64,000 nt of DNA from Epiperipatus broadwayi (lineage: Eukaryota > Onychophora > Udeonychophora > Euonychophora > Peripatidae): NCBI GenBank assembly GCA_028023455.1, contig JAQFVV010006200.1, forward strand, positions 7,405,506-7,469,505, in the 5' to 3' direction. A program made the position numbers and the translations under genes. This document shows, piece after piece, positions 13,142 through 26,712 of this stretch (position 1 is the stretch's first letter; every line of letters begins with the position of its first letter). The notes below the pieces were generated by a model that searched no databases, had not been told where the DNA came from, and saw only the letters and a program-made list of their open reading frames with translations.

Positions 13142-14090
13142 GTTATATTCAACTTTATTTCTTATATAACAAAATCATGTATATTTATTAAATAATCAGT
13201 CCCTTTTTTATGGATTTGATTTACACTCATTATCCCTTAGAGATTATACTTCAAAATATAAAAAGATTTAAAATATGGATTATTGTTTTCTTTCTTAAAT
13301 AAAATAATCTTTGTGTAATATTATGAAATATTATGTATTTATCTATTTTACATCTTATGATATTCACTATTTGATCTCTCTTTTTACCTTCCACTAAGAA
13401 GATATTCATTCAATAATTATGGAATCGTTAATTTTTTATATCAATTATCAAACTCTACAATGAAATACAAAAAAAATGAAACTTTTATATTTGACACTCT
13501 CAACTATGACAACTTATCTCCTTTTGAACTAATTTCAATTTATAACTTATAATACTTGCTAAAAGTTGATAGAACACTCTTTGGTACAATCTAAAATAAT
13601 AAATCCTTATCTTCATTTTAGATAAACAACTTAGCTATTAATTTCCTATTTCCAATTTATATCTGTTTCTCACATTTTTTATAAATAATAGCCTACAAAG
13701 AATTACAAACTAGGATTAGTTATAAGTCCACTATAATTATATTAAATTATTTATAGTTAAACATAAGCTCAAAATTTAAATATTACAATTTAACATTTCA
13801 ATATTATATTCAAACCCAACCTCTTCTAATAGTAAACATATATAATTACTTTTTTATGTCAATTTTCCTAGCTTATGGTTTATTTCCATTTATTATAATT
13901 ATTTTTAAATATTTACTAGAATAAAAACTTTAAACAATTTATTACATACATAAACAAATCAAATTTATTAATTTCTTTATCTATTTACTTATCCCCATCT
14001 TTTTATAATGATTATTTTAAAGCATAAACTTAAATAATATACAAATATTATGTTACAAGGTGTTTTTTTTTAAACATAAATTCATCTTTA
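13142..14090. other. AT-rich intergenic DNA
   Basis: No recognisable content. Confidence 0.5.
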
Positions 14091-14214
14091 AAAAGCTTTA
14101 AATTATTTTGTTAAGCGTTGGTTGCCTAGTGGTTAGCATAGCTGCCTTCCAAGCATCTGGCCCAGGTTCGCTTTTCAGTCAATGCATTTGATATATAAAA
14201 AAAAGCTTCAAATT
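14091..14214 (+). mobile_element. tRNA-derived SINE with target-site duplication
   Basis: The body (about 14114-14196) has the head AGCGTTGGTTGCCTAGTGG and B-box-like CAGGTTCGCTTTTC, matching the copy at 5773. The near-identical 14-base sequences AAAAGCTTTAAATT (14091-14104) and AAAAGCTTCAAATT (14201-14214) flank it, with one mismatch. Nine to ten extra bases sit between the left TSD and the SINE head. Confidence 0.7.
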
Positions 14215-17200
14215 TTTATGGTATCCCAATCATTCCAAATGCTTCAGACTAATTAAGCATCAGCATTCCTCCTTCTGTTCCTCTTGTTCTTATAATAATG
14301 TCACCAAACTACAAAATTCCAATGCCAACAGGTTACAATTTTGGGTTTTTTTTCCTTAATGATCAAAGATTATTTTCAACCTATATAATATATTTTATTT
14401 AGATACTTTTCACATTTATTATACTTTAGGCTTTGCATTATTTCTTATATATTCCTTATCAATGTTATCCTTTAGGATATAATATTTTATACATTCTCTC
14501 TTAATGCAGACTGACTTTATCCTTAGTATACATTTTATATTTTCAAATAAGATATTTATTCCACTAATTTATTCAATTCTTTCTCCTCCAATACATATTT
14601 ATTCATTGTTCTTTGTACTCAGTAATTATTTGATTTTTTCACACTTATCTTGTTTGTCCATTTTTATGGGTTTGATAAATAATTCTTTCATTTTCAAAGC
14701 AAATTGCTATAGTCTTATTGCACATGCAAATATAATTTTCCTTTAAATTTTTCCTTTTACATTTTGCTTCATACTATATTCATACATTCTTCTAACTTTT
14801 AATATTTCATTTACCCTATATGTGTAATTCATCATTAAATTTTATTATACATGAAAGTTATGCTAAAATTAATAATGATCAGTTTAGATCTTTTATACCA
14901 TTGAAATTTTTGTTGAGATATTCTTTTATATGTTCTATTCTAATACTAAGTACACTTTTTCATGCACAAATATTTCCACTATTATTCTTTACTGATTTAG
15001 TTTTAATTATTTTTAAAAATTTATACTTAACTCTGTCAGGAATAATTTTCCTTTTATTCATCCATTAATTCCTACTTAATCTGGTACAACTACTATGATA
15101 GCCATAACACATAAATATTTCATCTGGCTTATTAATTAAATTATGTATTAACATAATACTCAGTGTTTTCCTTGATTTCATTTATTACTTTACAACAGTT
15201 TGGCATAAATTTACAGCTTTTCCCCTTCCATTCTTGTAATATTCTTTTTCAATATACTGACTCCAAAATATTTTCTGAAAATTACTAAATTGTTGATTTC
15301 ACCAGTAGAAATTTAACATTTTTTTACTCCTTCATTTTAACAAAACTTTATAATAAATAGTTTTAAATTCTCAAGTAGATCATAAATTATTTTTTTAAAA
15401 TAATAAGATTTAAAAGAATTTAAACAAACTTTTAGAGAAAAACAAAGTTACTTTTCCTTCCAATCTGTAATATTTTTTCTCTCAATTTTTTTTTAAAACA
15501 TCATCTACTTGCCTTTAATTTATTTCAAATTGTGCTCTCCCATTGGTTAATTCTTCTACTCGCTAATTACAAGTAGTTTAACTATTTTTAAAATAAATAT
15601 CTGTTTAAAATATTTCCTAATAAAAAAAACAATACCTTTCATGGACTGAATAAAAAAATACAATTTACTTTAAATCAATTTAGATCAATTTAATTTTATT
15701 TTTATCCAGACTAAGTCCAAAATTAATTTTATAAACTTTTTATTATAAAATTCATAATATAAATATTAAGTATTTATTTTTTTAACATAAATTAAGATTT
15801 CATCAGAAATAGTCAGTACTTTTAATAAATTAGATGCACACAGACATGATCATTTATCTATATGACACATTTTTATTTATAATATTAGATTTAAACCTTC
15901 CTACAATTTTAAATATTAATAAACAATTAATTATTAACAAATTAAATATTATTAAGCTACCTTTTACTATTTTATCTCTTACATATCTTTTAAAATAAAT
16001 ATTTTAATCAAGATGTATATAATTTTGGCTACTTCAAATGAACTAATCCTAAGTTCATACCTTATGACAACTAAAATAACCTTTACTTTTATTAGTTTAA
16101 TAAATAAATATATTTGCTTTATAAAATTTAGAATTACACACCCTAAAATTTATTTGCAATTTATTTTGTGATGGGGTATACCAATAAAATGGTGCAATAT
16201 ATATATAAAATACATATTTTGCGGGTTCATCTGTGTTAAAAACTTTTAATATTAATATACTGATGTTTCGACTTGGTCACACAAGCCATCCACAGAGTTA
16301 TATATATATTGATTAACTATATTTTTGTATGAAGTATAGAAAGAATATATATCTTGAACTCTCTTATATTTTGGAAAATATTAAAAGTTCAACAACATTT
16401 TTTGTGTATTACTTAAACATAAGTGTTTGTATTTAATATCTAATAAATGGAGATTGAGATGCATATTTAAATATGAAGTTAATGTCACTGAAAGCCTATT
16501 ACTTAAAGCATAAACAGATTATATGCATATATTTTAACTGTTTATTTATCATATTTATATATATATTTGAATTTAATTTATATCACTTTGTTAATAAACT
16601 TTGAATTAATTTAAGTCAAATAAACTTGCTTGGCTGTCATTGAATTTTACAATGTAAATTTATTAGTTAATCATATTTGTATGAGATGATATTCACTAAT
16701 TGATTATATCACATAATTCATTAGAAGAATTTATAAAAATAATTTGGAAATCAAAACACAGAATGGGTAAGAAAGTGTAATTACATATTTTTTTGTATTG
16801 AATTTAATGTTTATTATCTAATTAGGTATAGATTTTATATAGTTTTAAATTAATTGGTTTAGCATTCTTAAATATTTAATAAATAATTAGAAGCTTACTG
16901 TAATTATTTTGTTAGCAATAAGGAATATATATATACTAAAAAGAAAGAAATTATATATAAATTGATTTAAGGATTAATAAAAATGCAAATATGTTAATTA
17001 TTAAAAATGAGTAAAGGTAGTTGCAATAAAATGTTTGCATAATTTATTTTAAATCATTGTTGATTAATATAAATATTACATTGTAAATATTACAACCATA
17101 AAGATTGTAATCTTATTCAGTTATAAAGCTGGTAATATTATTGCATTTTATTTTGTTACAAATTAGAGTGATTTGCTTTAATTATATTCAATGTCCATTA

Positions 17201-20200
17201 GTGTTTCATTTAAATATTAAATTTTAATATTAATATTTGACTATAATAAATCTAGCAATCTTTCATATGCTTTGACAGTTATAATCTAAAGTTTTAATAA
17301 CTTAACTTTAATAAACTGAAGAGTAATTGGATGTGATTTGTCAATTATTAGAATAAGCATCAAATAAGAATCTTATTATGATTGGATATTGAAAATCTTA
17401 AGGTTATTTAATAGGATGATTTGATTTTATAATATATTAAGTTGATGAAAATAAAAAAATACTTTGGGTTAATTGATTTTTATTATTATTAAGTATTTAA
17501 TCATATTATAATTGACTTATTTTAATAAAAATGTATTGGCATTAATGGAATAGCAAGGTTGAGTTAGCAGTACTTTTATTTTATTTAGTTGTAATTAGAA
17601 ATCAATTATTGAGTTATATATTTTGTTAAATGTTATGATATTGTAAACTTGTAGATCATATTAAAATTATTATTTCATCAATCTATGCTTCATTTTATTT
17701 AAATAGAAATAATGTTAAAAAGTATCTGTGTAATTCTTTGTCATTATTTTCATTCTATTATAAGAGTTCTATATTATAGGAATATACTGTTATTTATAAA
17801 ACAGTGATATTTAGTTTTATTGCTTTATCTTTGATTTATTTCAAATAATACTTACATTTTAGGGCAGTTTGAAATAATGTTTTATTTGTTTTCTATCTAT
17901 TCTAAATGCTATTGGAATTTATGAGGTTATATTTATTATCATTGTTTTATTAACTTAAGTGTTAGATTATTATTCATCGTTTAATATTCATTTTAGTTTA
18001 GTTTAATTATTTTCATTCTATTACAAATGAGGCTACAAATCACAGGCATTATTAAATTAGGATTCTTCTTCCATAGTTTATTATTTTTCTTCTGTTACAA
18101 ATGGTGATCAATAATTAGACTATGACTCACGAGGCAGCATGACCCACATATTTAATATGTTACAATATATATATATATATATATAGTTTGAAAGTTCATA
18201 ATGATATCTTAATTGTAACAATATATTGGATATTTTCATTAAATAATTTTTTCACCTGTTGGAATAACTAATGGCTATGCTTACATGGAGAATGAACTGA
18301 TAATTTTTAACTTATGAATATTCAATTTAAGATGATACTCTAACAGATTAGATTGTTTTTACAAAGGCAAAAATCAGTAAGAATTTTGAATGCACCTATC
18401 TTTTTTTTTGCCTAAGAACAAGATCAAGAATTATGGATTATTTCAATAGGGTACTTTAAATAGCATATGTGCTTCCACATTTTTATGGTCAAGGGTAGTT
18501 TTTTTTAGCACTTCAATTTTAAGTTTTGCAGAAGGTAGAATTTCTTATAATGTGACTTCCTTTGACCTTCATGAACAAGTATATGAAATTTCTACTGAGT
18601 TTTAAAGATAACCTAGATTGTTATAGTAACACTTTACATTCAGTACTTGTGAATCTAAAAGTTATCAAACAGCATTGTCATAATTCATGCCAAAAATACC
18701 TTAAAAGTGAATATTATGATTCAAACATTGTGTAATCTTTGTGTTAAATGTATTTGTTAAAATATAAATAAAGTTTTGTTTCATTCGAAAAATGTTTAGC
18801 ATATAAAAAAAGATGATGGATGTAATCTACTATATACATATATATCTATAAAACAAAAGTGATTTCTCTAATCTATTTTTAATGTAATAAAATCTTGATT
18901 CCTTCTAGTATCATATTAATTATGTCAGTGATTATAACTTAGCATTGTTATTATCTTATTTTATATAAATCATTGCATACATAATAAACCAAGCTTCCTT
19001 AATCATTCTTTTTGCATCATGTTCCCTTTATATATAAGTTCAATCTTTTCTGAGTAAAAACATAACCTGTTGCTTGTTCACATTCTAAGAATACAAATTA
19101 ACCATATTTTCTTTTGCCCCCTGATATTAAGTGTATACAGTGAATCTGCCAATTATATTATATCAAAATACATGGTGTTAATTATATGCTATCAAAAAAA
19201 ATGTAAACAGACAATGTAAACAAACAAATAAAAAACATTAAAATTCACAAATTTAATACATTTTATAATAAAAAGCAGCCATTTTTTATTTCTGAATGCC
19301 GTAGATTGCATTTATAAAAATCAAATTAGAAAATATATATTGAATTATGGAGCACCATAAACAATCACGTTCTTTAATAAAATGTATTCATCTAATGTTG
19401 AAAGCACATATATATTATTCTTCCTCTATTATTCTTTCCAAATTTGTTGCACAGTATTTCTCCATAATAAAATATTTTCTAAAAATAATGCTAAAAGTTT
19501 TACAAAATTTAAAACATATTTAAAGTTAATACTCATTTAAAAACATTAAACCAATTGAAGATCGTAATTTTTTAACGACACTAGTCTATTTTGTTTTCAT
19601 AAGACAAAATGTTATTGAAAAAAAGAACATATCATTCAAACATATTTATTTTTGAAAAGTACTCTAGTCATTTTTTGATTATATATATATATATTGATTA
19701 CATTTGTTTATAGTTTTCTCTTTGTCTAAATGCAATATCCTATATTAAAATACAATTTTTAAAAAATGTTAAATATATACAAATCACAAGTAGATATATA
19801 AGCAATTACATATATAAATTCTTTAATTTTTAAATAATGTATGTCATGTTATAGTTTTGAATATTAGGAGAGAATTCACCAAGTTTCAATGTACACTTTG
19901 TATTCAGCAGCTTATCTCTTTCTCTTATTACTTCAAGCTTATCTCTAAATGCATTTGGGTATATTCATAGGTTGTTATTGTAAACAAATATGCATCTTGC
20001 ACACCTTATTGCATAAAGAACAAAAATTTTAGCACATATGTGTGTGAAAATAAGCCTTCACCAAAGTTTTCAAAGAGGTATTCAATACCTATATTTTTAT
20101 CCTTAAATCTAACTGGTTTCTCATGGAGAGAAATGTGAGATTGTGTTTCTAATTACTTTTTGCAAAGATTACTGTAATCTTTAAATATCTGAATGTCTTC

Positions 20201-20564
20201 TATATTTGTAAAAGTGGTTGGTAGTTAAGGTCCCCAAATTCAATTTTACTAGAAAACCAAATAACTTTGATTTATGTGACCAAAATCTAAATTTGTGACA
20301 TAGCTGTTTATTTGTCAAGTTAAGTGTGATTTTTTTTATATTGTATGGCTAGGTAAAGTAATGAATATATTTGTCAATATTGATATTTATTTTTTGGAGG
20401 GAAATAAATGACGAATCCCTGAAGTATTTCAAATAAGCAGTAATTGGAAAATGTTTATTTGTTGGTGTGATTTTAAAAGCTGAGATGGTGTTAAGTGATT
20501 CTAATTAAGTTTATTGAATTCAGCTCAAGACCATTATGTGTTAATGGACATTGAAGTCTTCTGA
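14215..20564. other. Long AT-rich region without recognisable features
   Basis: About 6.3 kb with no gene, RNA or repeat family I can support. Open frames at 14504-14746 and 14820-15068 are hydrophobic, pyrimidine-rich and motif-free, as expected by chance in such DNA. Short TA repeats occur at about 18166-18184 and 19680-19693. I see nothing conserved. Confidence 0.5.
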
Positions 20565-20874
20565 GTGAGATTGCCATTTTTTAATCCAGAGAAGTTTTCT
20601 ATGTTGTGTATGAATAAACTTGATAAATTTCTTAGTAAAGTTTACTATAGGGGTGTAATATATCACTCATCACAATTAGCATATTGCACAATGAGGTCTT
20701 TGCATAGAAAGAGATATACTTTTGATAGTGAATTGAATATGTTCACTATTTCTTAGTAAAATTATTCTGCATGTTTGTTCTCATTTGTGCATGACTAAAA
20801 TGGAATAAGAAACCTAGAAAAGAGCTAGGTTTTTTTTTAAAGTGCTCATTAATAAAGGATTCTGGGTAAATTTG

Positions 20875-21022
20875 TCAAGTACGTTTTTTCAATATTGAAT
20901 GTGATATTCTTGAAGTAAATTTATTACAAGAAGCATTAGTTTTTAGGACGATAGAAAAAATTGCAATAGTATCTACATAAGCAACACATCTAATACTGGT
21001 TTGAAGGCTTGATATATATATA
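20875..21022 (-). pseudogene. LINE reverse transcriptase remnant, catalytic YADD segment
   Basis: On the minus strand the frame reads SLQTSIRCVAYVDTIAIFS, which fits the RT palm motif xxxxAYADDxAL of jockey/CR1/R1-like LINEs, with YADD decayed to YVDT. It continues the minus-strand RT at 21591-22560, from which it is separated by a palindromic insertion. The loss of an essential aspartate means this copy is dead. Confidence 0.5.
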
Positions 21023-21023
21023 T

Positions 21024-21590
21024 AAAATAATCCAGTGCATAACACTATACTGAAATAAATATACAAATATTAAGCAATTAAATCACCCCATATGGTTAAG
21101 AAATCCAGTACAGCCTCTGTGAACTAATATATAAATACATTAGAGTTGAAATATGAACTCTAATGTATTTATATATTAGTTCACATTGGGCAGTACTGGA
21201 TTTCTTAACAATGTGGGGTGATTTAATTGCTTAATATTTGTATATTTATTTCAGTATAGCGTTATGCACTGGGATTATTTTCTATACATTTGTGTTTGGT
21301 GGTTTAAAGATTAAAATTACTAAAGTTTAGTTTGTCTTTATATAATAATAGTAAAACATGTTTGTTTGTAGCAAAAATTAAGATCGTTGCTTGCTAAAAT
21401 TTCAAGTTCTTTGTTTGAGTTTGTTCGTATTTCAATATATAACATCATATAGCAGACAGGTCAAAGTGATATCATTTTGATCTGGCTATTTTGAAATACG
21501 AACTCTGATGTATTTATATATTAGTTCACAGAGGGCAGTACTGGATTTCTTAACCATGTGGGGTGATTTAATTGCATAATATATATATAT
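21024..21590. repeat. Palindromic insertion splitting the LINE RT
   Basis: The left arm (about 21024-21145) and right arm (about 21151-21283) are near-perfect inverted copies meeting at GAGTTGAAATATGAACTC. A third, right-arm-like copy lies at about 21495-21590 after a spacer. The spacer contains another hairpin between CGTATTTCAA (about 21427) and TTGAAATACG (about 21490). AT-rich TATATATATATAA flanks both ends and may be a TSD. It lies exactly between two consecutive blocks of the same LINE RT. Confidence 0.75.
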
Positions 21591-22560
21591 AATTTACTTT
21601 CACTAGTCTTCAACAAAGAGTTTATGTACATTGAGAAAGGAAGTGCCCTTAACAGAGAACCTTGAGCATTGAACAATTGGATATAATTGTGGATGATATC
21701 TGGCCATTCAGAGTTACATGCACTTATCTCCACTGAAGCAGATTTTCCAAAACATAAAGATATCCTGAAGAAATAGGGGTGTCTGCAATAGTGATAATCA
21801 GATTGTCTACAAGAACAAATTGAATCACCACTGGACTATTTTTTTCTGTTTCAATGACTGTTGTAAATAATAATGCTGCTTGATTAATGGATGAACCCTT
21901 CTTGGAAAATTAATATTTAAAAAGCATTGGTAAGATATAAGGCTTCATTTTATTTTTTAAAACTGTCTCTAAAACTTTTATACCCAATGGTCTTATTGAT
22001 ATTGGTCTTAGATCTTCTAAGGGTAAAGAACTTTTCCTTTTTTAAAAAAAAAGGCGTTAAAGATATTGGACATAGGCCTTGTACTGTGTATATTTTTTTA
22101 AAAAGGAAATTGGATAGATTTGTCAAATATTTAAAAGTAAAATAGTTTAGGTACAGATACACAAAGTATGATATTCCATGATGGCCAGGGATTCTTTTCT
22201 TGAAAATTCTATAGGATTAAATTTATTTTCATCACCAGATTCTCTAGCAGTTTAATTTCCGGGTTATAAGAATCACCTATTTGCAACTTATCTTTGTAAT
22301 ATAAATGTGCTGGCTCCAACACATATATACTCCACTAACTGTTTCAGTCTGTGTTTAAATAGTTGTTGAACTTTGTTAAAAAAAGTGGCCTAAGACTCAT
22401 CTAATATAGTTTCTTGACATGTGCATGAAGTTGCCAAATATTTTTTGAGAGATGTTTCTGCTGCATTATATAAATTTTTAAGATTTTGCAATGTAAGTCA
22501 TTCACATCCTGTAGATGGAGGTTTTATGTTTTTTGTGAAATTTTATTCATAAGACTTAAT
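21591..22560 (-). pseudogene. LINE reverse transcriptase remnant, N-terminal and middle motifs
   Basis: Minus-strand reading gives, in the order expected for a non-LTR RT, GLCPISLTPFF (normally NYRPISLTP), then STDQALLLF-like and VQFVLVD-like segments, then NAQGSLLRALPFSMYINSLL (normally VPQGSxLGPLLFxxYINDL). Several frameshifts and stops separate these. The block beyond 22160 is weaker. Its continuation with the catalytic motif is at 20875-21022. The clade is probably CR1/jockey-like by the form of the PQGS motif. Nonfunctional. Confidence 0.55.
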
Positions 22561-22782
22561 AGATCATTGGGTGATGTAAGCCTTTAGTAGTGTGATTAAT
22601 GATAATTGATAAAATGATTATATATGTAATCCAGCCTTGCACACTGGATCCATCTCAATGCTATCAAACTATTTAGGTGCATATATATATGAAAATGGAA
22701 ATTCGAGTGTTTTGGGATGGAAAATGAACAACACTCAATGGTAACAACAATGGTGCACAATGTATAAGCTAAAATGTCAGAT

Positions 22783-22983
22783 AATAGCTAAGCTCACATA
22801 GACAAAACTCTCCATACAGTAGCACCAGCCAGTGCAAGCTGTAGTATTCAATGCATCCATTAAATACTATGACTTGTACTGGGTGGTGCTATTGTATGGA
22901 GAGATTTGCCTCTGTGAAAACAGCTTGTGTAAGCATAAAGAATGGTAATCATGTGATGTTTGATGGTTGAATAGCTAAGCTCA
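22783..22983. repeat. Family A hairpin copy with 14-bp TSD
   Basis: The element (22797-22969, 173 bp) starts with AAACTCTCCATACAGTAGCAC, reverses near 22858 and returns as GTGGTGCTATTGTATGGAGAG, so most of its first half folds into a hairpin. It ends AATCATGTGATGTTTGATGG, the complement of the family start. The perfect 14-base repeat AATAGCTAAGCTCA flanks it at 22783-22796 and 22970-22983. Confidence 0.85.
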
Positions 22984-24000
22984 GTTGGTTTATAATATAA
23001 ATGTCATGTCATAGGCTACTATAAAAGATACATAGGGGTAAGAATTGTAATAAACTACTATGCAAGTATAAAGCAATCTTATTAATAACTCAAGAGAAGA
23101 AAAAATCTCAATTCACTCTAGCACACATAAAAGACTCTTAATATTGAGAGCATATACCATTGAGATTACTTTTAAATTTCTTTCTTTTACAAAAATCTAC
23201 TACAACTACCACTTAATCCATCTGTTCAGTATCTTCTAAGCATCTCATTGCTTTAATCAGATAAAAACATTACTTAATTCTTATACCAAATTTAAATAAT
23301 ACGGTTCATTAACCAAATCAAGGTATCTCAGGGCAATATAACCTCATTTAATTATAAAATATATTCTTTTTGATTCTTCAGATTTATTCAATATTGAATG
23401 AAATCCTAGCAAATAAAATAAATAAGATATATATATAATACTCTAAACTAATATCTTATCATAATATTAATACTATTGCTAACTTAAATAAAATAAAACA
23501 TTATCTCTTAGTTTTTGTTGATGGTATTATTGTGAATATTCGACTATTTATTTGGTTGTAGACTCGAATATATATATATATATATAGACAGATAAATAAG
23601 GGTTATTAAGAGACCTATACAATGGGCCTTTTAAATGCATGAATACTTATGTATGTACATAGTGGAAGTACTTCTATACGTGTTCACATATATACATAGT
23701 GAATATGAATGTATGTACTTATGCATGTTTGTATGTACCCAAGTATACATATTCAAATCACCTTCCCAAAAGTTATATTTTAGCAACATCCTCATGAATA
23801 AATGTAAAGTTTGAACTTCAAACAGCCGATTTAAAAGGCATTGCTGAAATATCATAACGTTGGGGAGGGTGATTTGAATATTTTCTATTTAATTTTCATT
23901 AGCGATATGCTCTGGAATATAAGCATATATATATATGCATGATTTGTCAAATTGTAAATGGTAGAAGGTCCCATGAGGATCTGCATAATGAATGTTAATG
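22984..24000. other. AT-rich intergenic DNA
   Basis: No gene recognised. A TA repeat occurs at about 23569-23586. Confidence 0.5.
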
Positions 24001-25537
24001 ATTTAGAACAGTGGTAGCCAACCTGGTCCCTATTGCCCACTAGTGGCCGTTCCAGTCTTCATGGTGGGTGGTAGGGGTTTTATCCAATACTGAAGCACTT
24101 TCTTCTTTTTCATTAGGTTTTCATAAAATTCCCCATGACAATTTAAATTTTTGAAAATATGCTATTTGTATCTCCCACGCATAAGTTTAGTTCACCTTAC
24201 ATAAATGAAACTAAATCTAGTTATAGTGTGACTGTGAACAAAAGAGCCTTGTCCCAGAATAGCTCACACATCTGCCCCCAAACCCAATCCATGATGTGCA
24301 AAAAGCATGCACAGGTGATGATTTATGGCACAATTTCTTTTGTTTGTGGTTACATTGGTCAGGTACACAGTTAGATTTATAAGACTGAGCATGTGCCTAC
24401 AACTTCAACCAAAATATTATGAAATATTGTAAGCCTATGTCTCAAAAAAAGAAATATGCTTGTGGCTATTTATCAGAGTATCTAAAGATGGGTTTCGTAA
24501 AATCTGTTGAAAATAAACAACAACCAATGTGTTTATTGTGTCATAAAATATTATCCAATGAGGCAATGAAGCCAAGTCAATTGTGAGAACATCTTGCTAC
24601 AAAGCATCCAAATGATAAGGACAAGCTCATTGAATATTTTCAAGAAATATACTAAAAATTTCAAAATTGTTTAACAATCATTGCATCATTTAAGAAACAA
24701 AGATGGATTAATTACCTCTTATCGCATTTCACAATTAATTGCAAAAAGTGGTAGAAGCTATAATATTTGAAAAACTGTAATAATACCCTCTATAAAAGAA
24801 TTTATCTTAACAGTAATGCATCAAGATATATCTGAAATTTTAAAAATGCTGCCCCTAAATGATAGCAAAGTAATGTCATGAATTGAAGAAATAGCAGTTA
24901 ATGTTGAAAAAAACTGATAAGTATTCTCCAAAGCTCTTCATTTTCCATACAATTGGATGAGTCTACCATTGAAGATAATAATGCTTTATTGATGGCATAT
25001 GTACATTATTTTGATGAAAATAATACATTACAAGAAGAATTGATATTCACAATAAATCTCATTACAAATACAAAGGATGATCTATATTTAATTCTGTGAA
25101 ATCATACTTTACAAAAAACAATATTCCTTTAAATAATATTATTGCATGACCCACTGATGGAGAATGATCAATGGTAGGCCACTATCATGGATTTGTTGCT
25201 TATTTGAAGGAAGAAGTGCCAAATGTTTTATGTATTCATTGTGTGGTGCACAGACAACATCTTGTAAGAAATCTAAGTACATTCATCATTAACTATAATA
25301 ATTTGAGCCATAAACAAGATCAAATCCAATGCAAAAAATGATAGAATGTTTAGATAGCTTTGCCAGGACTAAGGAAGATAATATGTTACATTTTCACACA
25401 GAAGTTTAGTTGCTGTCAAAGGGCACATTTTTAGCTCATTTTGTAGCATTATATGATAGCCTCATACAATTTTTTGAAAGTAATTTTGAGACCAATCTGT
25501 GTGATAACAGTTAAAAACAGCAAAGAATGCTGTCTTT

Positions 25538-26712
25538 TACACCTGGGTCTCATTTTACGCGATAGATAGGTTCCTCAGAAAACACGCGCAAATGAAATCG
25601 CGCAAAAATAGACGTAACTTACATTGAAAAAGGGGGGATGCAATCTGTGATTTTTCAAAATTCACATAAAAGCAAAGCACCAACATAAAATTACTTTAAA
25701 ATTCACGCAAAAAAAAAAAATAAGGAAATAAAATATGACTAATAAAAAATTTCAAATTTGAAAAAAAAATGATACAAGACAAACTTTTTTTAACTATAAT
25801 ATTTAATTTTATTCAAAATAATATATTTTTATGCATAATTTACAGTACAGTAATTTAAATTTTTTTATACACATTTTAATTATTATCGCTATTTGCCCAA
25901 AAAGACGTTCATTTGCAAACTAGTAAAAAATCAGATTCTCATGTGATGTGATGTGATGTATTTGGCTTCTCCTTAAACGAAGTCAAGAATATCTCAGCAA
26001 TTATTCTCATGTTGTGTTAATGGTTTTCTGTTGCCGACGATGATAATTTTATTAATTGTTTATGAACTTAGACTTATGATAATAAAAAGACATTTATTCA
26101 CCACTGCTGGGAAAAATTTAATTAAAACTAACAACTAAAAATTAAATTCTTATTTTTGTCTTTAATTTTCAATTCCGTTTAAAAATCAAATTTCGTTTTA
26201 CATCACATTAATTTCAAGTCACCCGTAAGTAATTTTTAAATTGTTAATTACAATTAAAAATCAGATTTTAATTTTTAATTGTGCCCACTGCTATTACTGA
26301 CCTTTTAAAAATAAACTTGTGGACACTAAATGATTAATAGTTGATTACGTTCTTTTTTAAAAAGCAAAAACAGAATGTGATTTAAAATGCAAAATTAACA
26401 CGCACAATGTTTGAACAAATTTACATTATAATCTTGTAAAATTTAATGTGTGTATACATAAAATGTGGAAATCATGATTTTAATTTCATTATTGCATAAA
26501 ATCTTACTATTATAAAGCACTGAAAATATTGAAATTACTAAGATGAAAGTCGAATTCCAATAATGTGCTATTACTTTCAATATAACATAAGTGCATGAAA
26601 TTTATTATTTAAAGTAATAGCACATTATCGGACTTTGACTTCCAGTGAAAGATGAATCGCGTAACTTCAAAATCATGTTAAATAAGTCCGTGTAAAAAGA
26701 GAGCCAGGTGTA
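25538..26712. mobile_element. Nested nonautonomous DNA transposon with TA target duplication
   Basis: The ends are CACCTGGGTCTCATTTTACGCG (left, 25540) and its imperfect complement ending GAGAGCCAGGTG (right, 26710), about 21 bp of inverted repeat with three mismatches. TA dinucleotides flank it (25538-25539, 26711-26712), as for Tc1/mariner-like elements. Removing 25540-26710 and one TA restores continuity of the surrounding hAT transposase (FxYLEDIFKRF). The 1171-bp interior has no transposase frame. It is therefore younger than the hAT insertion. Confidence 0.8.
26547..26641. repeat. Internal hairpin of the nested DNA transposon
   Basis: The arm AAGTCGAATTCCAATAATGTGC (26547 onward, stem to about 26577) pairs with GCACATTATCGGACTTTGACTT (to 26641) around a loop of about 33 bases, with two or three mismatches. 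It could be a captured MITE or part of the element's own subterminal structure. Confidence 0.65.

Noticed and set aside
14504-15068. Two hydrophobic open frames as small membrane proteins
   Set aside because: Composition follows the pyrimidine-rich AT-biased DNA; no conserved motif, no neighbouring gene structure.
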